64,000 nucleotides of DNA. Origin: Brachionus manjavacas (Eukaryota > Rotifera > Eurotatoria > Ploima > Brachionidae). The stretch lies in assembly GCA_019054805.1 (NCBI GenBank), contig JAHQIY010000005.1, positions 5,687,501 to 5,751,500 on the forward strand, read 5' to 3'. The notes beneath the pieces were generated by a model. It had not been told where the DNA came from. It made no database searches and worked only from the letters and a program-made list of their open reading frames with translations. The first letter of the stretch is position 1; each line of letters begins with the position of its first letter. Below, piece after piece: positions 46,721 to 57,560 of this stretch. Both the position numbers and the translations under genes were made by a program.

Positions 46721-47311
46721 CTAAAACAAAAAATCATCTGAATTAAGCTCTAAATTTTGAATACTAATCAAATCTGCATAATCGTTCTCATTTAAATTTT
46801 TAATTAAGTCATCCGCATTGGATTGAATCTCGAGGCCATAGACGAGATCTTCATAGTCGTGCTCGCTGTCATCGTCCGAGTCCTCTTCGTCACTACTTTC
46901 CTCGTTGGACTCTGCTCGCTGGCGATAAACGGGAAACAAATTTTTACAGCATGCGCGATTTTTCTCCTCACAACTCTCGTAGACATTTATGAGCGACTCT
47001 TTCTTGAAATTGGTCTCATCTAGCAATAACTTGACTATTTCAGTGTAACCATGGTAACTAGCCAGGTGAATTGGGTACCATCCATTCGAGTTTCGAATGC
47101 TTTGACTAGCGCCATAATCGACTAGAATTTTGCATATTTCCAGATTGCCGTAGGAGCACGCGCGGTGCAGCGGCGTTTGTCCTTGTTTGTCCACAAAGTT
47201 CAAGTTCACATAGGTACTGGTTAGAATTTGGCGCAATCGCTTCGCATCGCTGGACTCCACAGACGCGTTTAAATCATCTCGTAGCTTGGCCACTCTTGTG
47301 AAATCAATCAT
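46721..47311 (-). CDS. Small ankyrin-repeat protein with acidic C-terminus (NRARP-like repeats)
   Basis: Intronless, 196 residues from the ATG at 47311; the frame extends to an upstream TTG that is unlikely to be used. Two ankyrin repeats are clear (GQTPLHRACSYGNLEICKIL and NGWYPIHLASYHGYTEIVKL), preceded by a partial repeat (DAKRLRQILTSTYVNLNFVD). The pattern GQT-LH...GNLE..K.LV..GA, then N-GW..H.A...G, resembles the Notch-regulated ankyrin repeat protein NRARP. NRARP lacks the acidic tail (EESSDEEDSDDDSEHDYED) seen here. Ankyrin repeats mediate protein-protein contacts, and the acidic tail suggests a nuclear or chromatin setting, but this is inference. Four cysteines (SCEEKNRACCKN) lie between the repeats and the tail. 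Another small ankyrin protein is equally possible. Confidence 0.75.
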   Translation of the reverse strand: MIDFTRVAKLRDDLNASVESSDAKRLRQILTSTYVNLNFVDKQGQTPLHRACSYGNLEICKILVDYGASQSIRNSNGWYPIHLASYHGYTEIVKLLLDETNFKKESLINVYESCEEKNRACCKNLFPVYRQRAESNEESSDEEDSDDDSEHDYEDLVYGLEIQSNADDLIKNLNENDYADLISIQNLELNSDDFLF

Positions 47312-48544
47312 GTTCAAATGTGAATGCTAAAAAAGCCAAATAAATTAGTTTATATTTATTTGTGTCAAGTCCCGCCCAGCAAATGTGTTATTAGAGAAAA
47401 ATATAGAACTAATTTTCTCGTGGTGTTAATCTTCAGTTGTTTGTATAAAAAATTTTAACAGGGCTGATTCTCGCTACGTCACTTAAAGAGAGAGAGAGAG
47501 AAATGGGAAATGACTTGTACCTTCCTGTTTAAATACAAAGCCAAATTTCTATTAAATAAGTGTTAATGTTTTTGAATTGAAACCGATTTGGGAAAAGAAA
47601 ATTATCTTATCTAAGCAAGAGAGCGGTGCTTGTGAAAATCCGACAAATGTTCAATCAATTAAAAATTATAGTTTCACAGAGATAAGTGGAGGAGGCGGCA
47701 AAAATTGATACCTTATCGGAGATTAAATTTCTTTAAAGGTTTTTTTTAGATAAACAAATAAATTTAAAAAAAAAAGAAATTTTTATTTTTCTAAATCTAT
47801 CTAATCTCCAAAGAGTTAATTAAACTGTGTTTTTATAATCAAACTGAACAAACAAGCTCGATTTGTTTCACATGGAGTAGTTTTTTGTTGTTGTTGATAA
47901 CCAAGGTTAATTAGCTAGGTTTTATAGGGCCAATAAATGCTATGCAAATAGCGATTTTTAATTGATCGATTTTTTAATCGTTACGATATTTTTATAGTGA
48001 TTTCAGAGTCGTGAGAATATTTTAGAAGGGATTTGAAAATTAAAGAATTCCAGCTTTTTATTATTTTGTTCAAATAGCTGGTAGTCAAATTCGGTAATTA
48101 TTCTGAGATTAGCAAATATGAGTTCGAAATTCCTTCGTAGTTCTGGCTCGATCAACGCGTATCTATTCAAATCAAATATTTGGGCCTTAGAGACTAGAGC
48201 AAATTTTTTAGACTACTATTCAATTAAAACTGGTCTAAAGTAAAGTCCAGGTTGCTTAAAAGTCCCAAATTAAAATCCAAGTCATTTAAATAATAGGCCG
48301 GACTCGGGTTTTCGGCAACTTGAAGTTCATGACCATAATCAAATGATCATAATTTAATTGATTAAAATCTTAATAAAAATGATAATATTAGAAAAAAAAA
48401 ACCAAAAAAAAAAAAATACAAAAAAAAAAAATACTATCGAAAAAAAAATTTGAAAAATTATTTCTAGTATTTTTTTTATTTCATTTAAATCATGTGACTA
48501 ACACAAATATGAAACATTCTTTATTTATTTTTTTTTATCTAGAA

Positions 48545-48627
48545 AGACAAAACTTTACTTTACTTTACTTTATTTTATTCTACTTTTTGTATTTTCTTTA
48601 CATCACCCTTGCGGTGTTTATTGAATA

Positions 48628-48660
<33 letters not shown>

Positions 48661-48661
48661 T
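48545..48661 (+). mobile_element. Non-LTR-like 3' end with hairpin and (AAT)n tail
   Basis: A CTTTA repeat run, then CATCACCCTTGCGGTGTTTA (hairpin CACC-CTTGC-GGTG) and TTGAATAA, then (ATA)n over about 30 bp. The architecture matches a LINE or SINE 3' terminus, but the sequence is unrelated to the family 1 box. No coding part is visible upstream. Confidence 0.45.
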
Positions 48662-48715
48662 AGATTTTTTTAATTATTTTTTAATTAACATAAGATGGTT
48701 TAATTTTTTGTGTTT

Positions 48716-48979
48716 TTTTTTTCAAGCGAGGGTGGTTTAGACGGACTGCTTGGAAGCTCATTGCTTCCTTTCAGCCCCCGTTCGTACTTGATCTTTTATT
48801 TAAAAAAAAAAAATAATACAAGTAGAATAATTTTTTTAAATGTTGATTATGTTTTGAATGAATTTGAAAAAAAAAAAGAAGAACTGTAAGCTTTTTTTTT
48901 TAATTAATTTTGTAACGTGATCTAAACAAAAAACAAAAATAACATAAATTTGGAATTTTTTTTTTTTTTTTTTTTGCTC
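48716..48979. mobile_element. Retroposon-like insertion flanked by a 16-bp direct duplication
   Basis: TTAATTTTTTGTGTTT occurs at 48700-48715 and again at 48980-48995, each continuing the same inverted-repeat arm. The 264 bp between are therefore an insert. Its GC-rich part (about 48726-48798) holds a perfect hairpin GGAAGC-TCATT-GCTTCC and tRNA-like boxes (TGGTTTAGACGG, GTTCGTACTTG). It ends in an 18-T run. The long duplication and homopolymer suggest LINE-driven retroposition; the orientation is unresolved. Confidence 0.6.
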
Positions 48980-50019
48980 TTAATTTTTTGTGTTTGAATT
49001 ACAAAATGTATCCAATGTTACATTGAAATTACATTGAAAAAGTGCCAAGTTTCAAATATTTTTTTAAAGATAAAATTAATAGAAAAAATTCACCTCACCA
49101 ATTGACTTATTCCTTAAGATAGCCCCAGTTCCAAATCAATAAACCTGATTTTATTCTAATTTTAACTAGACAATTTTGTATCCAAAAATTTTTATTTTTT
49201 TTTTATAACTTAAATTTTTTCATAATGAGATTCTCACAAACTTTATGTTTATTTATTCAAGTCGTTTCTCTTTTTTTTTTAACAAATTCACTGAAAAATT
49301 TAAAATTTAACTTTAGTCTAATTTAATATTTTGGTTAAAATTTAAAAAAAAAAATTCATGTGACTGAAAGGAAGGACTAAGTTTCTATTCCAACCGGCCA
49401 AGGCTTTGCAGAATTATATTTTCAAATAAATAAAATAAAAATATTTTTTTCGGTCTCAAATAAAAAAAAAACAATTTTAAGTTAATTTTGCAGGAATGGA
49501 AAACCTTGTTTTATTTTCATAAATTTTGACTTTGGAATTGTGATATGATGATCCTTAAGATAATATTTGTAATTTAAAAAACTATCTAGGCTTTGTTTTC
49601 CATTTTATATAAATTGAGTTTTTGTTAAAATGCATCAAACAAACGTAAATTATCACTTTAGTCAAAATTTTAAAGAAAAAAAATTTTCGGGATTAAAAAA
49701 CAAAAAAAAACTTTTTTAACTAAACTTTTTGAAAAACTTTTTTTAACTTTTTTTCTAAAAAGTTCACCTATTTAGAAAAAAAGTAAAATGTAATTTTAAA
49801 AAATAAGATTAAAAAAATAATTAGATCAAAATTTTAAAGCTGGTCGGAGTAGGTAAAATATGTGAAATAGATGAATCTATGTTACCTAAAGTCAAACATT
49901 TGAAGATATTTAAAGACAAAGATTTAAGTACAGAGTGCATATGAGTATTCACGATTTTTGAAAGGATCCAGATCAACCCGATCACAGGATTTAACCAGTT
50001 TTTCTTTTATTGAAAATAA

Positions 50020-50150
50020 ATTCTAATCAAAATGAATTAATTTCCTTTTTTTTCTTTTATATTTATTTTATATCATCTAAATTTAACTATAATTTCAATT
50101 TTTATATTCTGAAGGAGCATTAGCTTGGTACAGATAAACAAATAAATAAA
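50020..50150 (+). mobile_element. LINE family 1 3' end
   Basis: T-rich segment, then GAAGGAGCATTAGCTTGGTA at 50111-50130, CAGATAAACAAATAAATAAA, and return to AT-rich DNA. No ORF. Confidence 0.65.
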
Positions 50151-50419
50151 TGAATTATCTAAAAATTAAAAAAAAAATCTCAATATTTTTTTCAAATTTC
50201 TAAATAAAAATTAAACTCTTTAAATTTCACTAAAGAGTTTAATTTCAAATATGAAAATGCTTGCAATTTTAACTTAAAATTATTTTTTTTTTGAAACTGA
50301 AAAAAATACTTGAAACATCGCACTTTTTCAATGTAATTTCAACATTGGATACATTTTGTAACTCAAACACAAAAAATTAAACCAGTTTATTATTTTAATT
50401 AAAAGAAAAAATTAAAACT

Positions 50420-51990
50420 TTTTTTCTTTAATTGACCTTTAATTGATTCTTCTAAAAGTGACAATTACATAGACTCGAGTCGGATTATCGAAAGAGGGCG
50501 CTGCAGTACTTTGCAGCATTGACTTTTTGGATCACTTTGCATAGTCCGATTTAATAAGGCTAAAATAATTCTTTTCACTTAAAACAAAATTAGCAATTTA
50601 AATTTTTTTTACTCACTTTTATTTACATTTTCAATATTTTAAATAAATTCAATTTACTTAAATTGTTTTCACCTAAAAAATTGAACATTTTTTTTGTCCG
50701 GACCATTTCTTTTTAAAATTGAAAAATCTCGATTTAATTTTTTATTTAAATGAGAGCCTCGCTTCATTTTCGACAGCGAATAGTCAATTTAAGAGTCATT
50801 AAGTTGATGTCATATGAAAAGATTAGACTAACAGTTGAAAATGAAGGTCTTAAGATATTTAGAAATTCAATTTTTAATATTTAAAAAATTAAATTAAATC
50901 ATGTGTTTGTTTAATTTGTAAAATAATTTTTAAATTAAGCAAATAAAAAGAAAGATTAGTAGAGCAAGGGAAGAGTCGAGGAACAAAATTCGTACAAGTT
51001 AGTTTTGATTTGTACTGTAGGTAATTTTGCAGCTACCGTTTACTCAAAGAACAAAACAAAGATAAAATTTAAGTTGACCTTGAGATTTTTTTTAATAAAA
51101 CTAAAATTTGAAATAAAAAAATTATAATAAATACAAAAATAAAGAAAAAAAAATTGAAGTTATTTTCATTAACTTCCCCTAAGATGGTATTACCATCTTT
51201 ACACTTATTTGAAAAATTAAAGTGTTTATTCCGTTTTCTTTTAAAGCTTCAAGGTTAATCATCAGTCTAATGACCCTATCTTAAAGACCGATATTTACAA
51301 TTCAAAATTTTTATAAAATAAAAAATATGAATCCAAAATTATTTGAAAACGTAACAAGTTGAACAACAAGATATTCAAGTTTAACCAGACTTGTGCAAAA
51401 GTCAGAAGAAAGCCATTTTAATTTAAGTCCATGTAATTAAGTATTTGAAATGACTTTATGAATTTTGAACAAGTTTTAAACAATTCAACAAATTCTGAAA
51501 AAAATCAAATTGTCATTGAAAATTTAACAGCTTAAATGTTGAAGACTTCAGTATTTATCGTTTAATTACAAAGCAATTTAGCAGTCTTGAGAAAAAATAT
51601 TCAAATGTTTATCACCATTTATCGATTTGCCATCGGTTCAAATAAATTATTGCTATTCCTTAATTTATATTTCAAATTTTTTGAGACATTTTTATGAGAT
51701 CTATTTCTTTCTGTTAGTAAATTTTTTCTTCTGCTTGCAAATTTTTTTTGTAAGTGCTAGTAAAAAAATTAATTAATGATAGCTAAATTTTTTTTATGCT
51801 TCTAAAAAATTTATACCTTCTAGCTAATTTTGACAATAAGTAAAAGAGAAAAACCAGTTAATATTAATCGACAATTTGAATTAACACTTGATAGCAACAG
51901 CAACAAGCTACTCCTTTGGAAAATTCGTTTCAAGAGTATTACGATTTATCCAATGTTATAAGCAGTGAAAACTTATCAAATCCTTATCAA
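50420..51990. other. Gene-free AT-rich stretch
   Basis: No gene. A perfect small palindrome-type hairpin (GCTGCA-GTACTT-TGCAGC, about 50498-50515) stands out in a short GC-richer patch, without an assignable role. Confidence 0.45.
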
Positions 51991-51999
51991 ATCCTATTT

Positions 52000-52240
52000 C
52001 TTCTTTTTTTCCTGAAACTTGAACTATTTTAACATGTGCCACATGTAACAATCTTTTCCAATTTATGTCTTTTCAACTTTCATTTTTTTAGCTTATTTAC
52101 TCTATTTTGATTCTTTTTTTTTTATCTAATTTTAATAACTTTAATTTTATTTTTATTTAATTTTTTTATTTTATTTTTAACTTATTCTGAAGGAGCTCTA
52201 GCTCGGTACGGAAAAAAAAAAAAAATAATAAATCCTTTAC
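52000..52240 (+). mobile_element. LINE family 1 3' UTR and terminal box
   Basis: Starts with CCTGAAACTTGAACTATTTT, similar to the sequence just after the stop region of the 838 copy, continues T-rich, and ends with GAAGGAGCTCTAGCTCGGTA at 52189-52208 and an A-rich tail. It is the copy closest in sequence to that at 1085-1290. Confidence 0.75.
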
Positions 52241-53430
52241 AATTAGATGAACCGAATGATTTAAATATTGATCAAAATTATCAAGCTGATGCACAAAAAT
52301 CTTCAAATGGTCCTAAACTCCGCGGCAGACCTCGTGGTTCTACAACTAAAAAAAGAAATACAGAAAATAATTCTTTCAGATAATCAAAAAGACATTGAAA
52401 AAATTAAATTTGATATTTAAATATGAAATTTGAATATTTTTTATCGGTACTAAGTTTAATTTCTTTTTTCTTCGTTTCAAACTTAATATGAAAAAAATTT
52501 TATCAAAATATTTTGGTTATTTTTTTATACTTTTATTTTTTCTATCATAAACACAATTTTACAAGCAGGTGAAAAAAAATTGCCAGCAGAATAAAATAAT
52601 TACTATCATTATATTAGCTAGCATAAATAAAAAATTTACTAGCAGAAGAAATAATGTCCCATTTTTATCAGTTCAAATTTAAAGGCGAGTTATTATAATG
52701 CAAAGATTTAAAAAAGATGGTAATCCTTCTTTCAAATATTCTTCATCGAAACAAATGACGAAGTAAAGTTTTTGATCGAATTTAATTTTTTCAAATTTAA
52801 GAGAGTCAGCAAAAGCTAGTCTGAGAAATTGAGTAATAGTCAGCATTGAAGAAAATCAAAGAAAATACTTGAAATATTTGGAGAGATAATTCAATCAAGT
52901 AATGTTAATATATATTGTTTTATATTTATATTCTTATTAATTTTTTTTTTATTTTTTTGGTTTTAATATTTATTAAATTTTTTGCTTAATGAATAAAGTT
53001 AAACAAAAAAAAAGAAAGTATCAAAATCAAAAATAAAACAGTTATATGTTCTTACATTTCATACCTTTTTTAGTATGAAAAATTTAAAGCACTTGGAATT
53101 AAGAATTATTCAACTTTTATTATGTTTATTTTTTAAGTGTAATTTAAGTTTTTATGACTTACTTGAATTATTTTTTTTATAATTTAAAATTTCTTTTAAG
53201 ATTTAACCAAAAGTGGCTATAAAAACAACTTAATAGGAAATATTATTGGTGTGACGTTTTATCAGGTTGCTTTCCAATCTACTTTTGATTTTAATAATAT
53301 TTGAATTTTTTTAATTTATCTAACCATTTTCAATAGTTTTAAGGTATGAAATAAAAAAATAATTTGCTTATGACTTTTGAAAAATTTGAAATCGTTTTTC
53401 TTTTCATCATTTAAATAAAGAAATCCTGGT
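52240..53430 (+). repeat. Copy 2 of the dispersed repeat, preceded by an AT-hook frame
   Basis: At 52246-52383 an open frame encodes LDEPNDLNIDQNYQADAQ and then an AT-hook, KLRGRPRGSTTKKRN, before a stop. About 600 bp later, 52975-53430 matches 39545-40060. The AT-hook end and the conserved non-coding block may be the 3' part of one element family, with 38400-40060 the other copy. Confidence 0.6.
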
Positions 53431-53554
53431 ATGTTAAATTCTGGTAATTCTAGTATGTTTGACTTTTTATTTTATTTTATTAAATGTGAAAAAATAAATA
53501 AAACTGCTTTCAATAAAACTTGATTTTTTCCCTTCAGCATTGTAGATCAATAAA

Positions 53555-53660
53555 CTTAAACTACTAACACTCTCGAATGAGATGAGTGAAGGCACGTATC
53601 AGTTGTTCATTTATCATACTGGTGGAGGATTATAAAGAAGGCTTCGGATCAAGTAAAAAA
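53555..53660 (+). mobile_element. Short LINE family 1 C-terminal remnant
   Basis: Shows NKLKLLT- and VEDYKEGFGS-like codons in two frames, equivalent to NKLKLLT...VEEYKEGFES of family 1, with a deletion between them. The longer frame to 53894 is AT-rich and not conserved. Confidence 0.5.
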
Positions 53661-54544
53661 AGCACAAAAATTAAGGATGGATACCTATTTGAATGGGCAA
53701 GGTATTTTAAAACCAAAGTGATCCTGATAGTTTTAAAAGAAAAGAGTTATAAAAATTATTTTAAAAAGTTGAATTTTTTGAAAATAAATCAAAGTATGCT
53801 AAAATTTGAAGTTTTTAAACAAAAATTATATTTACCGTTGACTGTAATTATGTTTACCAAAAAAAGCGACTTGAAAATAACGAACTTAGTATAAACTGAG
53901 GGCCTGGTGGATGACCACAAGTCAAGAAAGCTGAAAATTTTATTGAAAAAAAACTGAACGAAAAAATATTCAAAATCTAATACAAAAATTAATAAAATAA
54001 ATGGTAAAATTTGAAAATTATTTTTCTGAATTAAAATCTCAACTCTTTTATCTATTTAAAAGAGTATTAGATTTTTCCTTAAAAATCTATTATAATATAG
54101 AAAATTCTCACATTTTTCATTCAAACATTTTTCACTTATTTAGGATTTATTTTACAAAAAAATGCTTGTTTTATAAATTAAATTTGTATTCTTTGTGTTT
54201 TGTAATTAGAGTTTAGATTCTGCTTTCGTTTAAAGTTAAAATAATTTCCAATTTTCTTAATAAAAATAAAACAATAGCATTTTAATTTTTATTTGTCAAG
54301 TAGAGTCTTTTCATACGTCTTGATAATTTATATTTCTGTTATAATATAAAACACCATTGCCAAACGTTTTAGGAAGGTGTTTAAAAAACGATTTGAACCA
54401 AAATAAAAAAATAATTAATTCTGGTCCGACTCAGCAATCATTCCAAATTAAATTTAATTTCATTTAATTATTGAATTAAGTAAAGCTAAAAATGTAAAAT
54501 TGAGTTATTAAATTAAGTTAAAAATAGTATCTTATTAAATTTTA

Positions 54545-56508
54545 TTAAATTTTCACAGCAACTCTAAGTTTAGCCGATCTTGATCTTTGGTTATTTAATA
54601 TCTCTTCGTTTGTTGGTACAATAACTTTTTTATTTATTGGTTGCCAATTTTTAGTCCAGCAAGACTGATAAGAATCAAAATTTAATGAATTCATTTGAAA
54701 TTTTTCCGTTTTTTTCCTATTTTTATCATCTTCTTGATTAATATTTGAATTTACGTCATTGAAATGACTTTTTACAATTTTATCTTCTAGTGAATGAAAC
54801 GATATAACTGCCAATCGACCCCCAGGTCTTAAAAACCTTAAGTGAACATGTTAAGAAAAAAAATTCAAATTTGATCAGTATAGTCTCCAAGTCAAAATTT
54901 TAGTTTAAGTCATCTCATTTGGCTTGAATCTTTTAAAATGTTGATTCGATTTGATCATTGGGATTTATCATTTTGACGCAAATATCCGATATTTTATGCC
55001 AATTTTCTTAAAAATGGTAAAATATTAAAAGCCAAATAAACACGATTAAAATCAATTAAATTTTTTTTCATTATTTTTTCTTTAATAAAAAATTGATTTT
55101 TAAATTTTAAATTTTACTGAATTTTAGGTAAAAAAAAGTTAAAAACAAGAAAATGAATTTTTTTTTGCCTTTTTTCTTAACTTCTGTAGTATTCCGCTTT
55201 TCTATAACAAAACAAGTTAAATGCCTCTTTATACTAATAAAATTATATTTTGTTTAATTTTTAAACTTTTTTTTCATTTTTCTACAGATCAAAAATCAAA
55301 AATAAATTTTACCATTTTTAACGTAATTTTTCATAAATTACCAAATATTCCAATTATCAAATGAACACTGTTTAAAATAACATCAAAACAAGACTATTGT
55401 AAAATTATATTTTTAGCTTTAGTTTTCTTTTAAAAATTAAAAAAATTTTAATCCTCTTTTTTCTATATTTTGACTTGGAATAAAATTTGTGACTTAAATT
55501 ACTTGTGCACATTATTTATGCCATTATAAAGTTCATTAAGCTCGTTATTCACAAAAATTCTCAATGCTTGAAAAGTTTTGGTAGCCACATGACTTGTTCT
55601 ATTTAGAGAGTCAGTTCTGCGCCTTGAAAAATGAATAAATTAATTTTATTTTAAGAAAGGATTTTTCAAATTACTCGCCAGCAATTTTTCCAATTAAATC
55701 AGCTAATTGCTTTGTTGTTTTAATTCCACCATGTACTGAACGAAAATAGACTATACCGTGGGCTATCTTTTTGTGTAATTTTTCTTCACCATATTTCCAT
55801 AGTATTCTTGACAATTGCTCCTCATCAAGTTTGTTTATTAAATCAGAAGCTGTAATAGAATCTTTCTCACTTCAATTTTTGGTTAAATTCTTATTATACA
55901 GTGTCTAAGCCAGCATTTATAAAGACAAACTTATCAGTGCTCATGCGCATGTCAAGAGGTCCATCTTGACTTATAGAAAACCCTCTGTACCCACTGTCAA
56001 ATTGAATTGAAGAAACACCACAGTCAATTAAAGCGCCATCTATGCTGTTTGGTCTGATATGAAGGGCCTCTAAATTATCGGTAAGTTGAGAAAATTTTCC
56101 TTTTATTGGAATTATCCGACCACTATTAAAAAATTATCAAAAAGATGAAAATTTTGATTTAAATGAAAATTACGGATATTTTTGGGAGAGCTCTTGGCAA
56201 ATTTTGAAAGCGTTTGGATCACGATCTGAAGCATAGACTATAGAATTTGGATTTGATTCAAGTATAGCTTTAGTATGACCTCCGGCTCCGAATGTAAGGT
56301 CCAAATAAGACTATAATTTCTATCAATAAAACTAAATTTTGAAAATAAATAAAAATACTTTGAAATCTTTCGGCTCATGGACCAAATATCTTAAGACTTC
56401 ATTAAGCATTACAGGAACATGAAGCACTTTATTCTGTGTTCCATTAAAATGGCACAAAGTTAATTTTGTCCTAAGAGAAGCTCTTAAATTTAAAATTTTT
56501 GAATTCAT
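54545..56508 (-). CDS. METTL15: Mitochondrial 12S rRNA N4-methylcytidine methyltransferase (RsmH/MraW family)
   Basis: Six exons: 56359-56508, 56174-56310, 55900-56122, 55675-55865, 55503-55622 and 54545-54827; introns of 48, 51, 34, 52 and 675 nt, phases consistent; 367 residues (human about 407). SAM-binding motif I is [16 protein letters not shown]. Also seen: [91 protein letters not shown] and the C-terminal [15 protein letters not shown], all in the order of RsmH. The short N-terminus ([16 protein letters not shown]) is compatible with mitochondrial targeting. It should methylate the small-subunit mitochondrial rRNA at the position bacterial RsmH modifies (C1402 equivalent). The 34-nt intron 3 is the shortest here. 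The intron 5 acceptor was chosen because it alone restores K-PGG. Confidence 0.95.
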
Positions 56509-57560
56509 TGGAGAATTTTAAAATTTTCTTTAAATTAATATGAATATGTAATTTTTTCCATCAAAATTTTCTTAACTTTTTTAATAAATTTGATAAAATT
56601 TTTTAAACTTTTGAAAAAACTAACTCCAAAAAGTAGTTTCGTCTAAATATTAAACCAAAAATGCTATTGAAGCATAAATAATATACTAGCTGAAATAATA
56701 GAATTAATTTTGTTATTTAATAGTTATATAATTCGAATCTGGAATTTTCTAACTAAAAAATATTTTTTTATTGAATTATAATTTTTTTTCGATTTGTCAA
56801 TAGAAAAGATTTAAACTTCTCCTCGTTCAAAATTTCAAAAATGGTTCATTTTTCCGCAAAAGGTTTTAATATTGGTTCAAATCCACCTCTTTAAACACGA
56901 AAAAATTACTTAAGAATCGTTCTTTTAATTATTTAATTTTAACCTTGACTCAATTTTTATGCATAAATATCAATAATAATTTTTAAGGGATGAGAGGACT
57001 ATCGAAAAAAAGCACTTTCGATAAAAATTTTGAAAAAATGAGTGTAATAGATTTTTTTTTATTTTTCCCTCAAATATTTCTTAAAATTAAAGTTATTTTT
57101 ATGCTCTTATTAATCTAATTTTGGTTTAAAAAATTTTTTTTTAATCAAGTTAACTTAATCAACAAATTTTTAATTTTTTTAATTTTTGAAAATTAAACTT
57201 TTTTATATTGTGATTTAGAGTTGTTTTTTTTTGCACATAGTTCCTCCAGCATTTTGAATAGTTTCAATTCAAATATTAAAAAAAAAGATTCTAGAAGATT
57301 TTAGATAAAGACTGACTTTTATTTATGAAGAATTTTTCATTTTATAACAAAAAATGTAAGAAAAAACATGGAAAAATGGAAAAAAAATTTTTTTTTCTAA
57401 AATTAGTAACCAGCTGATCACGGATCGCAGGTCATCAAATAAAATTTTGTCAAATATTTTTAGTTTTGTTAAAAATATGGTTATCCATAATTAAATAAAA
57501 CAAAATAATAATTTATTATTAGTCGTCAATTTATACAAAATAAAATGATTAGAATAATTT

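Larger units (their letters stand above)
48677..50420. mobile_element. Inverted-repeat element, about 1.7 kb, carrying two later insertions
   Basis: The left arm (48680-48715 plus 48980-49070) and right arm (50285-50410) are inverted copies. Shared: GGTTTAATTTTTTGTGTTTG, TTACAAAATGTATCCAATGT, GAAATTACATTGAAAAAGTG and a TTTCAA(A/G)TATTTTTTT block. The left arm is interrupted by the insertion at 48716-48979. The interior holds a LINE family 1 3' end (50030-50150). No transposase frame was found. Confidence 0.7.

Noticed and set aside
53586..53894. 102-codon plus-strand frame
   Set aside because: Its first part is a LINE tail remnant (VEDYKEGFGS) and the rest is Lys/Phe/Leu-rich AT sequence; no start or splice support.
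54828..54840. Alternative METTL15 exon 6 acceptor at CTTAAG|GTTTTT
   Set aside because: It shifts the frame and destroys the conserved [15 protein letters not shown] block; the acceptor 11 nt further on restores it.
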